Virus record (IMG/VR): IMGVR_UViG_3300024256_000047
Span: 1-29,661 of that record
DNA: 29,661 bases
From: a virus
Strand: one strand, 5' to 3'
Of this stretch, positions 7,574 through 14,698 are shown in pieces. How positions within the stretch are numbered: position 1 is the stretch's first letter; each line of letters opens with the position of its first letter. The translations under genes were made by a program, and so were the position numbers. Below the pieces are notes generated by a model, which searched no databases, was not told the DNA's origin, and was given only the letters and a program-made list of their open reading frames with translations.

Positions 7574-7603
7574 TTGTACAACGGTTAATCAATTATATAT
7601 AAT
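7574..7603 (+). promoter_or_regulatory. Promoter P4 (TTGTAC-N18-TATAAT)
   Basis: TTGTAC at 7574-7579 and a perfect TATAAT at 7598-7603 are separated by 18 bp. The -10 lies in the self-complementary stretch ATTATATATAAT. The leader to the SSB start is about 80 bases, much longer than at the other promoters. Confidence 0.75.
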
Positions 7604-7613
7604 AGATGTTCAA

Positions 7614-7635
7614 GTTTCGGAGTAACCCTCCAAAC
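7614..7635 (+). other. Small hairpin in the SSB leader
   Basis: GTTTCGGAG and CTCCAAAC pair as 8 bp with one bulged C around a 5-base loop. It has no T tract, so it is not a terminator. It could stabilise the mRNA or serve as an autoregulatory site for the SSB, but only the pairing is seen. Confidence 0.35.
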
Positions 7636-7689
7636 GTTCTGTAGTATGACGATATATGCTACCATTAAAGAAAATATAAAGGAAACATT

Positions 7690-8316
7690 ATGTCAACAGC
7701 AGTAAAATTTCATTCTCCTAAAGGTGACCTTCAATGGGTAACCTATGAAGGTGAAGGCAAGGAGAATATGAGTGGTAAACTACAGTATGTAGCAAATGTA
7801 GTTGTAACATCAGAAGTCGCAGCAGATCTCATTGCTACGTTAGAAGCTTTTTGGGAAGAGAATAAACCTGCCGGGTTTAAGAAAGCACCAAAGTCTATGG
7901 GTTATTACCCTGAAGTAGAAAAGAACCCTGAGACTGATGAATGGGATATTGAAACTGGTCGTGTTAGTTTCGCATTCAAAACAGGTGTTGAATATTCTGA
8001 TGGTAAACCCAAAGTTATCAATATCCATAACGCTAAAGGTAATCAAATTAGCCTAGGCGGTCGCAAGATCGGTAATGGTTCTATTGGTATTATTGGTGGT
8101 GCAATGGGTGTCTACGAGAATAAACAAAAAGGTAAAGTCCTTGACGCTGGTGTCACACTTTATTTGAACTCTATTCAAATTACTAAATTTGAAGAGTACA
8201 AAGATGGTGATACTTTTGAGGCTCAGGAAGAAGATGGTTTTGAAGGATTTGATGATTCTACAGAACAATTCGCTGACCAATCTATGCAAGACAACTCTGC
8301 TAAACCTAAGTTGTAG
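7690..8316 (+). CDS. Single-stranded DNA-binding protein, T7 gp2.5-like
   Basis: A 208-residue protein with a beta-rich core of about 165 residues ending in LYLNSIQITKF, followed by an acidic tail (EAQEEDGFEGFDDSTE). This is the layout of T7 gp2.5-type SSBs, in which the tail binds the polymerase and helicase. Unusually, the protein does not stop in the acidic stretch but continues to a C-terminus ending SAKPKL. An AAAGGAAA ribosome site precedes the ATG. It lies just before the DNA polymerase gene, as expected for a partner. The family call rests on overall pattern, not on a catalytic motif. Confidence 0.7.
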   Translation: MSTAVKFHSPKGDLQWVTYEGEGKENMSGKLQYVANVVVTSEVAADLIATLEAFWEENKPAGFKKAPKSMGYYPEVEKNPETDEWDIETGRVSFAFKTGVEYSDGKPKVINIHNAKGNQISLGGRKIGNGSIGIIGGAMGVYENKQKGKVLDAGVTLYLNSIQITKFEEYKDGDTFEAQEEDGFEGFDDSTEQFADQSMQDNSAKPKL

Positions 8317-8325
8317 TCCTCTATA

Positions 8326-8358
8326 CTCCACTATCCTAGTTAGTTTAGGGTAGTGGAG
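8326..8358 (+). terminator. Hairpin between SSB and DNA polymerase, possible weak terminator
   Basis: CTCCACTATCC and GGGTAGTGGAG pair over 11 positions (one G-U) around an 11-base loop. It is followed by ATTTAAC rather than a true T tract. It may be an attenuator that makes SSB mRNA more abundant than polymerase mRNA, or an mRNA-processing or stability element. Confidence 0.5.
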
Positions 8359-8378
8359 ATTTAACTAAGGAGGGCTTA

Positions 8379-10088
8379 ATGATAAAAGTACCTTATAAAA
8401 TAGTAACACTGCAAGAAGTATTCAAACAACTCAATTCAATAGAAGAGCTATATTTCGATACTGAAACTGATGGGCTATATGGAACTATCGAATTAGCGCA
8501 ATTCTTTCAACCTTGCTGGGATGAAGTGCTATTAGTACGTAAACCTAACCCTTTTGATCTAGTAACTATTCTAGGTAATACTACTATAGTTATGCACAAC
8601 GCAAGTTATGATATTAGTACACTACAAGATCAACTAGGTAAAGTTTACTATTGTCCTTCATCTATTGAAGACACCTTTTATTTAGCTCGACTACATTATT
8701 ACACTAAAGAAAAGTTTTCACTAGATAAAGTAATGACCTATTGTCTAGGCTATGATCCTTATGAAGTACAAGACCTGAATAAGACAGTACTACAAAAGTC
8801 TAATTGGTCTGGCGAGCTATCTGAAGATCAATTACTTTATGCAGCAACAGATGTATTTTATTTACCTGCTGTGTACTCACAGGTATCAGAGCAAGAAGAA
8901 ACTTATAGCTATAAGCTTGATATACACACCTTAAAGCATTGTCTAAATTTCCAGAATAACGGAATGCCCGTAGATCAAGGTGAGTTACAAAAAGCATATA
9001 AAGAGAATCTAGCTAGGATAGCTGAGATAGATCTACCAATTAATAGTAACAGTTGGAAGCAAGTTAGACCTTACATAGATCATGATGAATCTGACGATTT
9101 AGCACTCATTAAACTAAAGCTACAAGGTAATGAGAGAGCTGGAGCTGTGCAAGAGACTAGAAAGACTATTAAGCAAAATAGTTTTTTATCTAAATTCGAT
9201 CATACTAGTGCAGATGGTAGAATTTATGGTAAGTTCTTACCTAGTACTAGGTCAGGTCGTTTAGCTTCTAAAGATCAAAACCTTCAACAAATACCACGTA
9301 AGTTAAAGAAAGTCTTTGGTTACTCTACTGAAGATGACCGAGTACTAATCTATTCAGATTATGCTCAACTAGAATTACGCTGTATCTGCGCTATTACAGC
9401 TGAGCACAGAATGGAGAAATTATTCAGAAGTAATGAAGATCTTCATGGCTATACTACTAAACTAATCTTTGGTGAAAACTTTGCCCCTGAAGAAAGACAA
9501 TTAACTAAAACAGGTAACTTTAGCTTGCTTTATGGTTCTAGTCCTAGGACTTTTGGTAGCATTCTTTTAAAGCAAGCTGAGCTATGGTGGGATGAACACA
9601 AGCTAAAGATCTTTAAAAAGAACTGGCTTAATCTCTGGCCTGCTATTGCTGCATGGCAAGAAGCTGGCATTAGTGCTTGGCGTAACGGAATACCTTGGGC
9701 AACTCCTATGGGCAGAAGATATGTAGCTAAGTTAATGACGGATCAGCTTAATATCCAGAACCAAGGATTTGGTGCAGAAGTGGCTAAACTAGCTTTACAC
9801 TATATGATGCCAAAACTACGTGAACTAAGCCCTGAAATTAAGCTTATTAACTTTATTCATGATAGTTATATCTTAGACTGCCCTAAAGATGAAGAGCTAT
9901 GGAAAGCGGCAAGTAAGATCGTTGCTGAATGCATGCAAAAAGCTTGGTTTGCGTCTACTCAAGGAGTTAAGATTAAAGATTTACCCATGCCTATTGAAGT
10001 CTTTGTAGGTTATAACTGGGGCCGTATTGAAAAAGACTACTTATATAAGTATGAACTAGAGGGAATGACACATGCGAAAGATTTTTAG
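8379..10088 (+). CDS. Family A DNA polymerase with 3'-5' exonuclease
   Basis: A 569-residue replicative polymerase, shorter than T7 gp5 (704). The exonuclease domain carries D27/E29 (FDTETDG), N74/D78 (NASYD) and Y154/D158 (YAATD), so proofreading residues are complete. Polymerase motif A is SDYAQLELR (D327). Motif B has R373, K377, F381 and Y385 (the Pol I 754/758/762/766 positions). Motif C is HDS at 494-496 instead of the usual HDE. F381 at the 762-equivalent position is the form seen in E. coli Pol I. A strong AAGGAGGG ribosome site lies 6 bases upstream. The 3' end overlaps a small frame starting at 10072. Function as replicase is secure. Confidence 0.95.
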   Translation: MIKVPYKIVTLQEVFKQLNSIEELYFDTETDGLYGTIELAQFFQPCWDEVLLVRKPNPFDLVTILGNTTIVMHNASYDISTLQDQLGKVYYCPSSIEDTFYLARLHYYTKEKFSLDKVMTYCLGYDPYEVQDLNKTVLQKSNWSGELSEDQLLYAATDVFYLPAVYSQVSEQEETYSYKLDIHTLKHCLNFQNNGMPVDQGELQKAYKENLARIAEIDLPINSNSWKQVRPYIDHDESDDLALIKLKLQGNERAGAVQETRKTIKQNSFLSKFDHTSADGRIYGKFLPSTRSGRLASKDQNLQQIPRKLKKVFGYSTEDDRVLIYSDYAQLELRCICAITAEHRMEKLFRSNEDLHGYTTKLIFGENFAPEERQLTKTGNFSLLYGSSPRTFGSILLKQAELWWDEHKLKIFKKNWLNLWPAIAAWQEAGISAWRNGIPWATPMGRRYVAKLMTDQLNIQNQGFGAEVAKLALHYMMPKLRELSPEIKLINFIHDSYILDCPKDEELWKAASKIVAECMQKAWFASTQGVKIKDLPMPIEVFVGYNWGRIEKDYLYKYELEGMTHAKDF

Positions 10089-10398
10089 ATTCTTTAATAA
10101 GGGTACAATAAGAGCTGCTAAGAGCTGCTAAGTAGCTAAGCGTAAAAGTAAGCCACGCAGGTCTAAGTCAGATGCCATGGGAGCTGGTATAATGCGAATG
10201 AACATGCTTGTAGATCGTGGTATTAGGCTTAATCCTATAGTTCATACCTACACCAAACGGAACAAAGGAGATAGCAGAAGCTTGGCTAGTTTAGCTAAAT
10301 TAGCTATGATGAAGCCTTTACGTTATATCTTTGGCGGTCCATCTAGTGCTAAGAAGCATAACTTTAGTTATCAACCGTATAGAAAAGGAGTTAAATGA
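10072..10398 (+). pseudogene. Small basic protein, frame interrupted by one TAA
   Basis: A frame starts at ATG 10072 (MRKIFRFFNKGTIRAAKSC), with an AGAGGGA ribosome site inside the end of the polymerase gene. It is broken by a single TAA at 10129-10131 in a 10-bp tandem duplication (AGAGCTGCTA twice, 10111-10130). The same frame then stays open for 89 more codons to 10398, beginning with a very basic stretch (VAKRKSKPRRSKSD). The first ATG after the stop is 10177, giving 73 residues, but it has no ribosome site. Either the gene is broken, or the 73-residue protein is made by reinitiation or readthrough. The family is unknown; the basic composition suggests nucleic-acid binding. Confidence 0.45.
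10111..10130. repeat. 10-bp perfect tandem duplication
   Basis: AGAGCTGCTA occurs twice in direct succession and the next bases AG begin a third partial copy. It lies exactly where the 10072 frame is interrupted, so replication slippage is a likely cause. Removing one copy still leaves a stop (TAG), so a single slippage event does not fully explain the break. Confidence 0.8.
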
Positions 10399-10589
10399 TG
10401 CAGTTACTTGAAACACAATGTAAGGGTATATCTGTAGCTATAGTTGTTAGACGAATAAGAGGCATTAAGACACACCCAAAAGGTGGTTGTATTATTGCTA
10501 CTGGTCCTCATGAAGATGACTATTGGCACTCAGATGAAACGTTTGAAAAAATTATGACAAAATTGGAGTATATAAGTGAAGACATTTGA
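10395..10589 (+). CDS. Small protein before the TS-fold enzyme, unknown function
   Basis: A 64-residue protein starting at ATGATG with an AAAGGAG ribosome site. It has two Cys and a C-terminal acidic half containing HEDDYWHSDETFEKI. It overlaps the GTG start of the thymidylate-synthase-fold gene by 14 bases, so the two are coupled. No family recognised. Confidence 0.6.
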   Translation: MMQLLETQCKGISVAIVVRRIRGIKTHPKGGCIIATGPHEDDYWHSDETFEKIMTKLEYISEDI

Positions 10590-11388
10590 AAATCAGTATA
10601 AAGAACTAGTTGGAAGGCTCATGCGACATGGAGAGGTTAAAGAAGGTCGTAATGGCAGAACTAAATCCATGTTCGCAACAACTCTAGAAATTGGCGGACT
10701 TGATAAAGGTTACTTTCCTTTATTGACAGGTCGTCAGATGTATTATAAGGGTGTATTAGGTGAACTAGCTGCTATGCTTCGAGGACCTACTTGTGTGGAT
10801 GATTTTGAAAAATTCGGTTGTAATTATTGGGGTCAATGGGCAGATGATAGTGGTCAACTTAAACTGGACTATGGAAACGCTTGGTTAGATTGGAATGGGA
10901 CTAATCAGCTTGATATGCTTCGCGATAGCCTTAAAAATAATCCTAACGATAGAAGAATGCTGGTTACTGGCTGGAATCCAGAAAACCTCGCTGATCTTAG
11001 TTTGCCTTGTTGCCATATCTTGTATCAGTGGCATGTATCTGTTGATGGGAAGCTGAATATGATTTGGTATCAACGTTCTGCTGATACTATGGTAGGTATA
11101 CCTTCGGATGCTATCTTAGCTGCAACATGGAATATTCTTATAGCCAATGAGGTAGGCTTAACACCTGGTAAAGTAACTATGGTTTTTGGTGATACCCATA
11201 TTTATGAAGAGCATTGGGATACAGTTAAGGACTACTTAGACGTTTGTAAGAAACTTTATAGAGTGCTTCCACCTAAGTACGAACTAATTGCAGAAGCTGG
11301 GATGCCTATTGAAGAGTTCCTACCTACCATGATAGATATCCGTGAATACAAGCATGGACCTAAACTTAGTTTCGAGGTAAAAGCATAA
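10576..11388 (+). CDS. Thymidylate-synthase-fold dNMP (hydroxy)methylase, probably dCMP-specific
   Basis: A 270-residue, full-length member of the ThyA / dCMP hydroxymethylase family, which uses methylene-tetrahydrofolate to modify C5 of a pyrimidine nucleotide. Visible are R127 of the phosphate site (NDRRMLV), catalytic C146 (LPCCHILYQW), R167 and D170 (YQRSAD), and H208 and Y210 (GDTHIY). The decisive position is 178: E. coli ThyA has N177 in LGLPFN, while here the sequence is VGIPSD. T4 gp42 dCMP hydroxymethylase has Asp (D179) at this place, and changing this Asn to Asp in thymidylate synthase is known to favour dCMP. The likely product is therefore 5-hydroxymethyl- or 5-methyl-dCMP; I cannot tell which. 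Start is GTG 10576 with GGAG 7 bases upstream. A sequence search would probably label it thyA. Confidence 0.85.
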   Translation: MKTFENQYKELVGRLMRHGEVKEGRNGRTKSMFATTLEIGGLDKGYFPLLTGRQMYYKGVLGELAAMLRGPTCVDDFEKFGCNYWGQWADDSGQLKLDYGNAWLDWNGTNQLDMLRDSLKNNPNDRRMLVTGWNPENLADLSLPCCHILYQWHVSVDGKLNMIWYQRSADTMVGIPSDAILAATWNILIANEVGLTPGKVTMVFGDTHIYEEHWDTVKDYLDVCKKLYRVLPPKYELIAEAGMPIEEFLPTMIDIREYKHGPKLSFEVKA

Positions 11389-11750
11389 TGGATGAAGTAA
11401 AAAGAATATGTACGTGGAATGCTAAGCGGTATGAGCAAGAGTTTAATAAAGAACTAGCTATGAATCTTCTTAGGGAAGAACTATTAGAGTTTTATCATGC
11501 GAAAGAAGAGGTAGATGAACTTGATGCTTTATTAGATCTTGTATATGTAGCTTTCGGAGCTATGTGGAAAATGGGTTTAAGTAGTGAACAAATCATAGAG
11601 GCGCTCAAAGTAGTATGCAACAGTAATGAAAGTAAGAGTGAAGAAAAAGTTGCTTCACACGTTAAAGCTAATATAGATAAAGGGGCAGGTTTTATTCGAC
11701 CTGAACCAGTATTACAAGAAATTTTAGACAGGAGAGAAACTAATGACTGA
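11388..11750 (+). CDS. All-alpha NTP pyrophosphatase (MazG-like), candidate dCTPase
   Basis: A 120-residue protein of the MazG/HisE/dCTPase class. The first helix pair carries REELLEFYHAKEEVDELDALLD (about residues 29-50), supplying the EExxE and downstream acidic metal ligands, followed by LVYVAFGAMWKMG as in phage members. Such enzymes cut nucleoside triphosphates to monophosphate and pyrophosphate. Its ATG shares one base with the TAA of the preceding enzyme, so the two are made together. A dCTP-cleaving role, as for T4 gp56, would fit the predicted dCMP-modifying partner, but the substrate cannot be read from the sequence. Confidence 0.75.
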   Translation: MDEVKRICTWNAKRYEQEFNKELAMNLLREELLEFYHAKEEVDELDALLDLVYVAFGAMWKMGLSSEQIIEALKVVCNSNESKSEEKVASHVKANIDKGAGFIRPEPVLQEILDRRETND

Positions 11751-12165
11751 TGTAGGACTAGTAACTTGCGATACTTGTAGGTTTGATAAACAAGCAAAAA
11801 GAGACTTAGAATGTGACAGTTGTGCGCAATGTTCTAACTGGATGAGCCAACGTATTAGTTTTGAAGAGGGAGAAACACTAACATTTCATGAAGAAGGCGT
11901 AGCCGTTCCAACTATTGATAATACGCTAAAAGAGCGTGGTTCTCGTTATGGTACGCTAGAGCAAAATGGTCTTGTTGGGCAAGGCATGAAACGTTTTGCA
12001 CGATTAGGAGTTAATTGGGATATCCTAACTGATGGACAAAAAGAGTCCATTGAAATGATCTGTCACAAGATTAGTCGTATAGTTAATGGAGATCCAAACT
12101 ATAAAGATTCCTGGCATGACATTATTGGCTATGCTAAACTAATTGAAGACAAACTGGAGGATTAA
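11743..12165 (+). CDS. Zinc-ribbon plus DUF6378-like phage protein
   Basis: A 140-residue protein. The N-terminus has four to five Cys (CDTC at 9-12, then CDSCAQC at about 24-30), likely a zinc knuckle. From residue about 60 the sequence NTLKERGSRYG and then IEMICHKISRIVNGDPNY plus DSWHDIIGYAKL match the pattern I know as DUF6378, a phage domain of unknown activity often found with nucleotide-metabolism genes. It starts 8 bases before the end of the pyrophosphatase gene with an AGGAG ribosome site. A role in nucleotide metabolism is suggested only by its neighbours. Confidence 0.7.
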   Translation: MTDVGLVTCDTCRFDKQAKRDLECDSCAQCSNWMSQRISFEEGETLTFHEEGVAVPTIDNTLKERGSRYGTLEQNGLVGQGMKRFARLGVNWDILTDGQKESIEMICHKISRIVNGDPNYKDSWHDIIGYAKLIEDKLED

Positions 12166-12166
12166 G

Positions 12167-12691
12167 ATGAATGTAATGATTGATGTAGAAACTATGGGAG
12201 TACGTAGTAATGCTGCTATCATAGCTATAGGTGCAGTCAAGTTCGATAAATCTTCTATATCACCAGATACTTTTTATCGCGTTATAGACTTACAGTCATG
12301 TATGGATGCAGGATTAACTGTTGATGCTTCGACTATTCTATGGTGGATGAAACAAAGTAAGGAAGCTAGAGAAGAATTTACTAGCAATCTCGTTCCTGTT
12401 TATTCTTTAACTATGGTATTGCAAGACTTTATGGCTTGGCTTAGCTCTTTTGGTGACATCGAAGCAATATGGGGTAATGGAGGTAACTTTGATAATGTTA
12501 TCTTAGCTTCTGCATGTCAAGCTGTAGGAATTGAGCCATGGGATTTTTGGCAAGACCGATGCTATCGTACAGCTAAGTCTTGCTACCCTGAGTTGGATTA
12601 TAAGTTTGAGGGCACGCCTCATAATGCTTTAGATGATGCTACTAGTCAAGCTAAGCATTTAATTAAACTTTGGAGTTTAAATGAACATTAA
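12167..12691 (+). CDS. DEDDh 3'-5' exonuclease
   Basis: A 174-residue RNase T/DnaQ-superfamily exonuclease resembling the Rv2179c-like (DUF5051) group. Motif ExoI is MIDVETMG (D and E near residues 5-7), ExoII is in GGNFDNV near 108, and ExoIII is HNALDDA near 150-156, giving the His type. I chose ATG 12167 because GGAGG lies 6 bases upstream; the in-frame ATG 12143 has no ribosome site. It overlaps the next gene by 11 bases. Members degrade single-stranded RNA or DNA; which one here is unknown. Confidence 0.85.
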   Translation: MNVMIDVETMGVRSNAAIIAIGAVKFDKSSISPDTFYRVIDLQSCMDAGLTVDASTILWWMKQSKEAREEFTSNLVPVYSLTMVLQDFMAWLSSFGDIEAIWGNGGNFDNVILASACQAVGIEPWDFWQDRCYRTAKSCYPELDYKFEGTPHNALDDATSQAKHLIKLWSLNEH

Positions 12692-13511
12692 AATTAACAA
12701 TACAGATATTCGTATTCGTCCTTCATCGATAGATAACTTTGTTAACTGTCCATTACAATGGGCTAAAGTCTTCTTAGAAGGTCGTACGTCTATTCCTGGT
12801 GCTCGAGCAGCTATCGGTACGGCTATTCATAAATCTGCAGAAGTAATGTGGAATGATGCTATAGTTAAGCAGACAGTAGACACAAATAAGAATTGGTTAG
12901 TTGATGCAGCTATTGAAGAATTCACTGAAATAGACAAACAAGATGAACTATACTATGACCAAGGTGAAGACACAAATACTGCTCAAAGTACTATCGTGCA
13001 AGGTGTGCATGCTTTTATTGACGACATTGTTCCGTTCACTCCTATACCTAAAGCAGTTGAAAAATTTTTGGAGGTGCAAATTAGTGGAAATCCTATTATC
13101 AGTGCTATTGGTGGTACTATTGACTATCTTACTGACAGCGTTATCGCGGATGTAAAAACTTCTAAGCGTAAACCAGTAGTATCTAACTATACAACACAGC
13201 AGTCTATCTATAAATATTTAGCTATGGAGCATGGTTATAATATTGAGCATAGTCTTATTCAAGGTGTAGTACTTAAGAAAGTACCAGAAGGACATATCCT
13301 TGAAATGGAGCCTAAGATTGACCAAGCTAAATTCTTAGTTAATCAAATGCTTAGCGTAATGGCTTTAGCCGCAACAGATACAGTGCCACTAGAACTACTA
13401 TTTAGAGGGAATCCTAAGTACTACTTGTGCTCTCCTAAATATTGCGCTTTCTTTAACGAATGTGACTATGCTAAAGGAGAGATACCTTGTCAGAACAAAC
13501 CAGTTCTGTAA
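12681..13511 (+). CDS. Cas4/RecB-like PD-(D/E)XK nuclease with Cys cluster
   Basis: A 276-residue nuclease of the RecB/Cas4 type. The N-terminus has RPSSIDNFVNCPLQW with C23 and the motif I His in GTAIH (about residue 50). The core is GGTIDYLTD then ADVKTSK (D and K of the active site), followed by QQSIYKYLA (motif Q). The C-terminus has C250, C255 and C261, which with C23 can hold a 4Fe-4S cluster as in Cas4 and AddB. No CRISPR array or cas gene is present. It lies next to an exonuclease and an SF2 helicase, so it probably acts in end processing or recombination, or degrades host DNA. Confidence 0.85.
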   Translation: MNIKINNTDIRIRPSSIDNFVNCPLQWAKVFLEGRTSIPGARAAIGTAIHKSAEVMWNDAIVKQTVDTNKNWLVDAAIEEFTEIDKQDELYYDQGEDTNTAQSTIVQGVHAFIDDIVPFTPIPKAVEKFLEVQISGNPIISAIGGTIDYLTDSVIADVKTSKRKPVVSNYTTQQSIYKYLAMEHGYNIEHSLIQGVVLKKVPEGHILEMEPKIDQAKFLVNQMLSVMALAATDTVPLELLFRGNPKYYLCSPKYCAFFNECDYAKGEIPCQNKPVL

Positions 13512-14698
13512 TGGTCCCATATAGCTATCAAGAGCAACTAAGCCATGATGCCCTAGAAATACTTAGGGCTCATGGCATAGTTTATTTAGCTATGGAGGAG
13601 CGTACAGGAAAGACATTAACAGCTATACTAGCATGCGAGAAATCTTCAGTTAGTAGAGTATTAGTTATAACTAAAAAGAAGGCATTAGCAGGATGGCAAG
13701 AAACATTAAATGCATTTCCTCATATGAAACAATACACAGTAACTAATTACCACCAAGCTAAAAAGTTTTTAGACCCTTCAATATTTGACTTAATAATACT
13801 AGATGAATCACATAACTATATATCAGGCTTTCCTAAAGTCTCTAAACTATGGAAGGACATTGCTAACCTTACTGAAGAGAAGCCTATTATTTATATATCG
13901 GCTACGCCTTATGCACAAGGTCCTCACCTTTTGTACCATCAGTTTGCTCTTAGCACTTGGAGTCCTTGGCGTAAGTATTCTAATGCTTATAGCTGGTTTA
14001 GAACTTATGGGCTTCCCAATACGATCTGGCTTAATAGCAGACAAGTAGAGCAGTATAATAAAGTAAAGAACTCAGAAGTATTGCTTTGTTGCGAGCATTT
14101 ATTTATTACTAAAACCCGTAAAGAGTTAGATTTTATGCAAGAACCAGTAGATAGTTTACACTATATCCAATTAAGTGAAAAAACTAAAGAGCTCTATAAT
14201 AGACTGCAAAAAGATCGTATTCTAGAAGAGTTAGACCTAGTAGCTGATACAGTTATGAAGCTTCGAGTCTCTTTGCATATGCTAGAAGGTGGTGTAGCTA
14301 AGATAGATGGTGTAAACCGAGTATTAGCTAATGAAGAGAAGATCGACTATATTAAAGCAATTTGGGGTGACCATAGTGACTTAGTTATTATGTACAACTA
14401 TATCAGTGAAGGTGTTAAGCTAAAAGAGCAATTTACTAAAGCCGTTATATTACAAGCTACTAGCTTTGCAGAAGGTGTTGACTTATCGCATATTCGTAAT
14501 CTAGTCATATATAGCCAAGATTTTTCAACAGCTAGACATACCCAAAGGAGAGCTAGACAAGCTAATAAAAATAGGACCGATCCAATAACAGTACACTATA
14601 TACTAGTTAAAGATGCTATATCAGACCAAGTATATAATACTGTTACTGAAAAGAAACAAAACTTTGTTGACAGTGTATTTGAAAGGAATATAATCTAA
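13487..14698 (+). CDS. SF2 DNA helicase/translocase (SNF2-like)
   Basis: A 403-residue SF2 enzyme. The N-terminal part has the Q-like SYQEQLSHDA, Walker A MEERTGKT near residue 38, Walker B LIILDESH near 104 and YISATP (motif III) near 137. The C-terminal lobe has AEGVDLSHIRN (motif V) and HTQRRARQ (motif VI). Start is TTG 13487, supported by GGAG 7 bases upstream. ATG 13511, overlapping the previous TAA, is the alternative but lacks a ribosome site. The 24-base overlap with the nuclease gene suggests the two act together, as in other phage Cas4-like/helicase pairs. Likely roles are branch migration or fork remodelling. Confidence 0.9.
   Translation: MSEQTSSVMVPYSYQEQLSHDALEILRAHGIVYLAMEERTGKTLTAILACEKSSVSRVLVITKKKALAGWQETLNAFPHMKQYTVTNYHQAKKFLDPSIFDLIILDESHNYISGFPKVSKLWKDIANLTEEKPIIYISATPYAQGPHLLYHQFALSTWSPWRKYSNAYSWFRTYGLPNTIWLNSRQVEQYNKVKNSEVLLCCEHLFITKTRKELDFMQEPVDSLHYIQLSEKTKELYNRLQKDRILEELDLVADTVMKLRVSLHMLEGGVAKIDGVNRVLANEEKIDYIKAIWGDHSDLVIMYNYISEGVKLKEQFTKAVILQATSFAEGVDLSHIRNLVIYSQDFSTARHTQRRARQANKNRTDPITVHYILVKDAISDQVYNTVTEKKQNFVDSVFERNII

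Noticed and set aside
10576-11388. Ordinary thymidylate synthase (thyA)
   Set aside because: The fold fits, but Asp replaces the Asn that selects dUMP, so a dCMP-type enzyme is more likely.
12681-13511. Cas4-like nuclease read as evidence for a CRISPR system
   Set aside because: No repeat-spacer array or other cas gene occurs in the window; such nucleases are common in phage replication modules.
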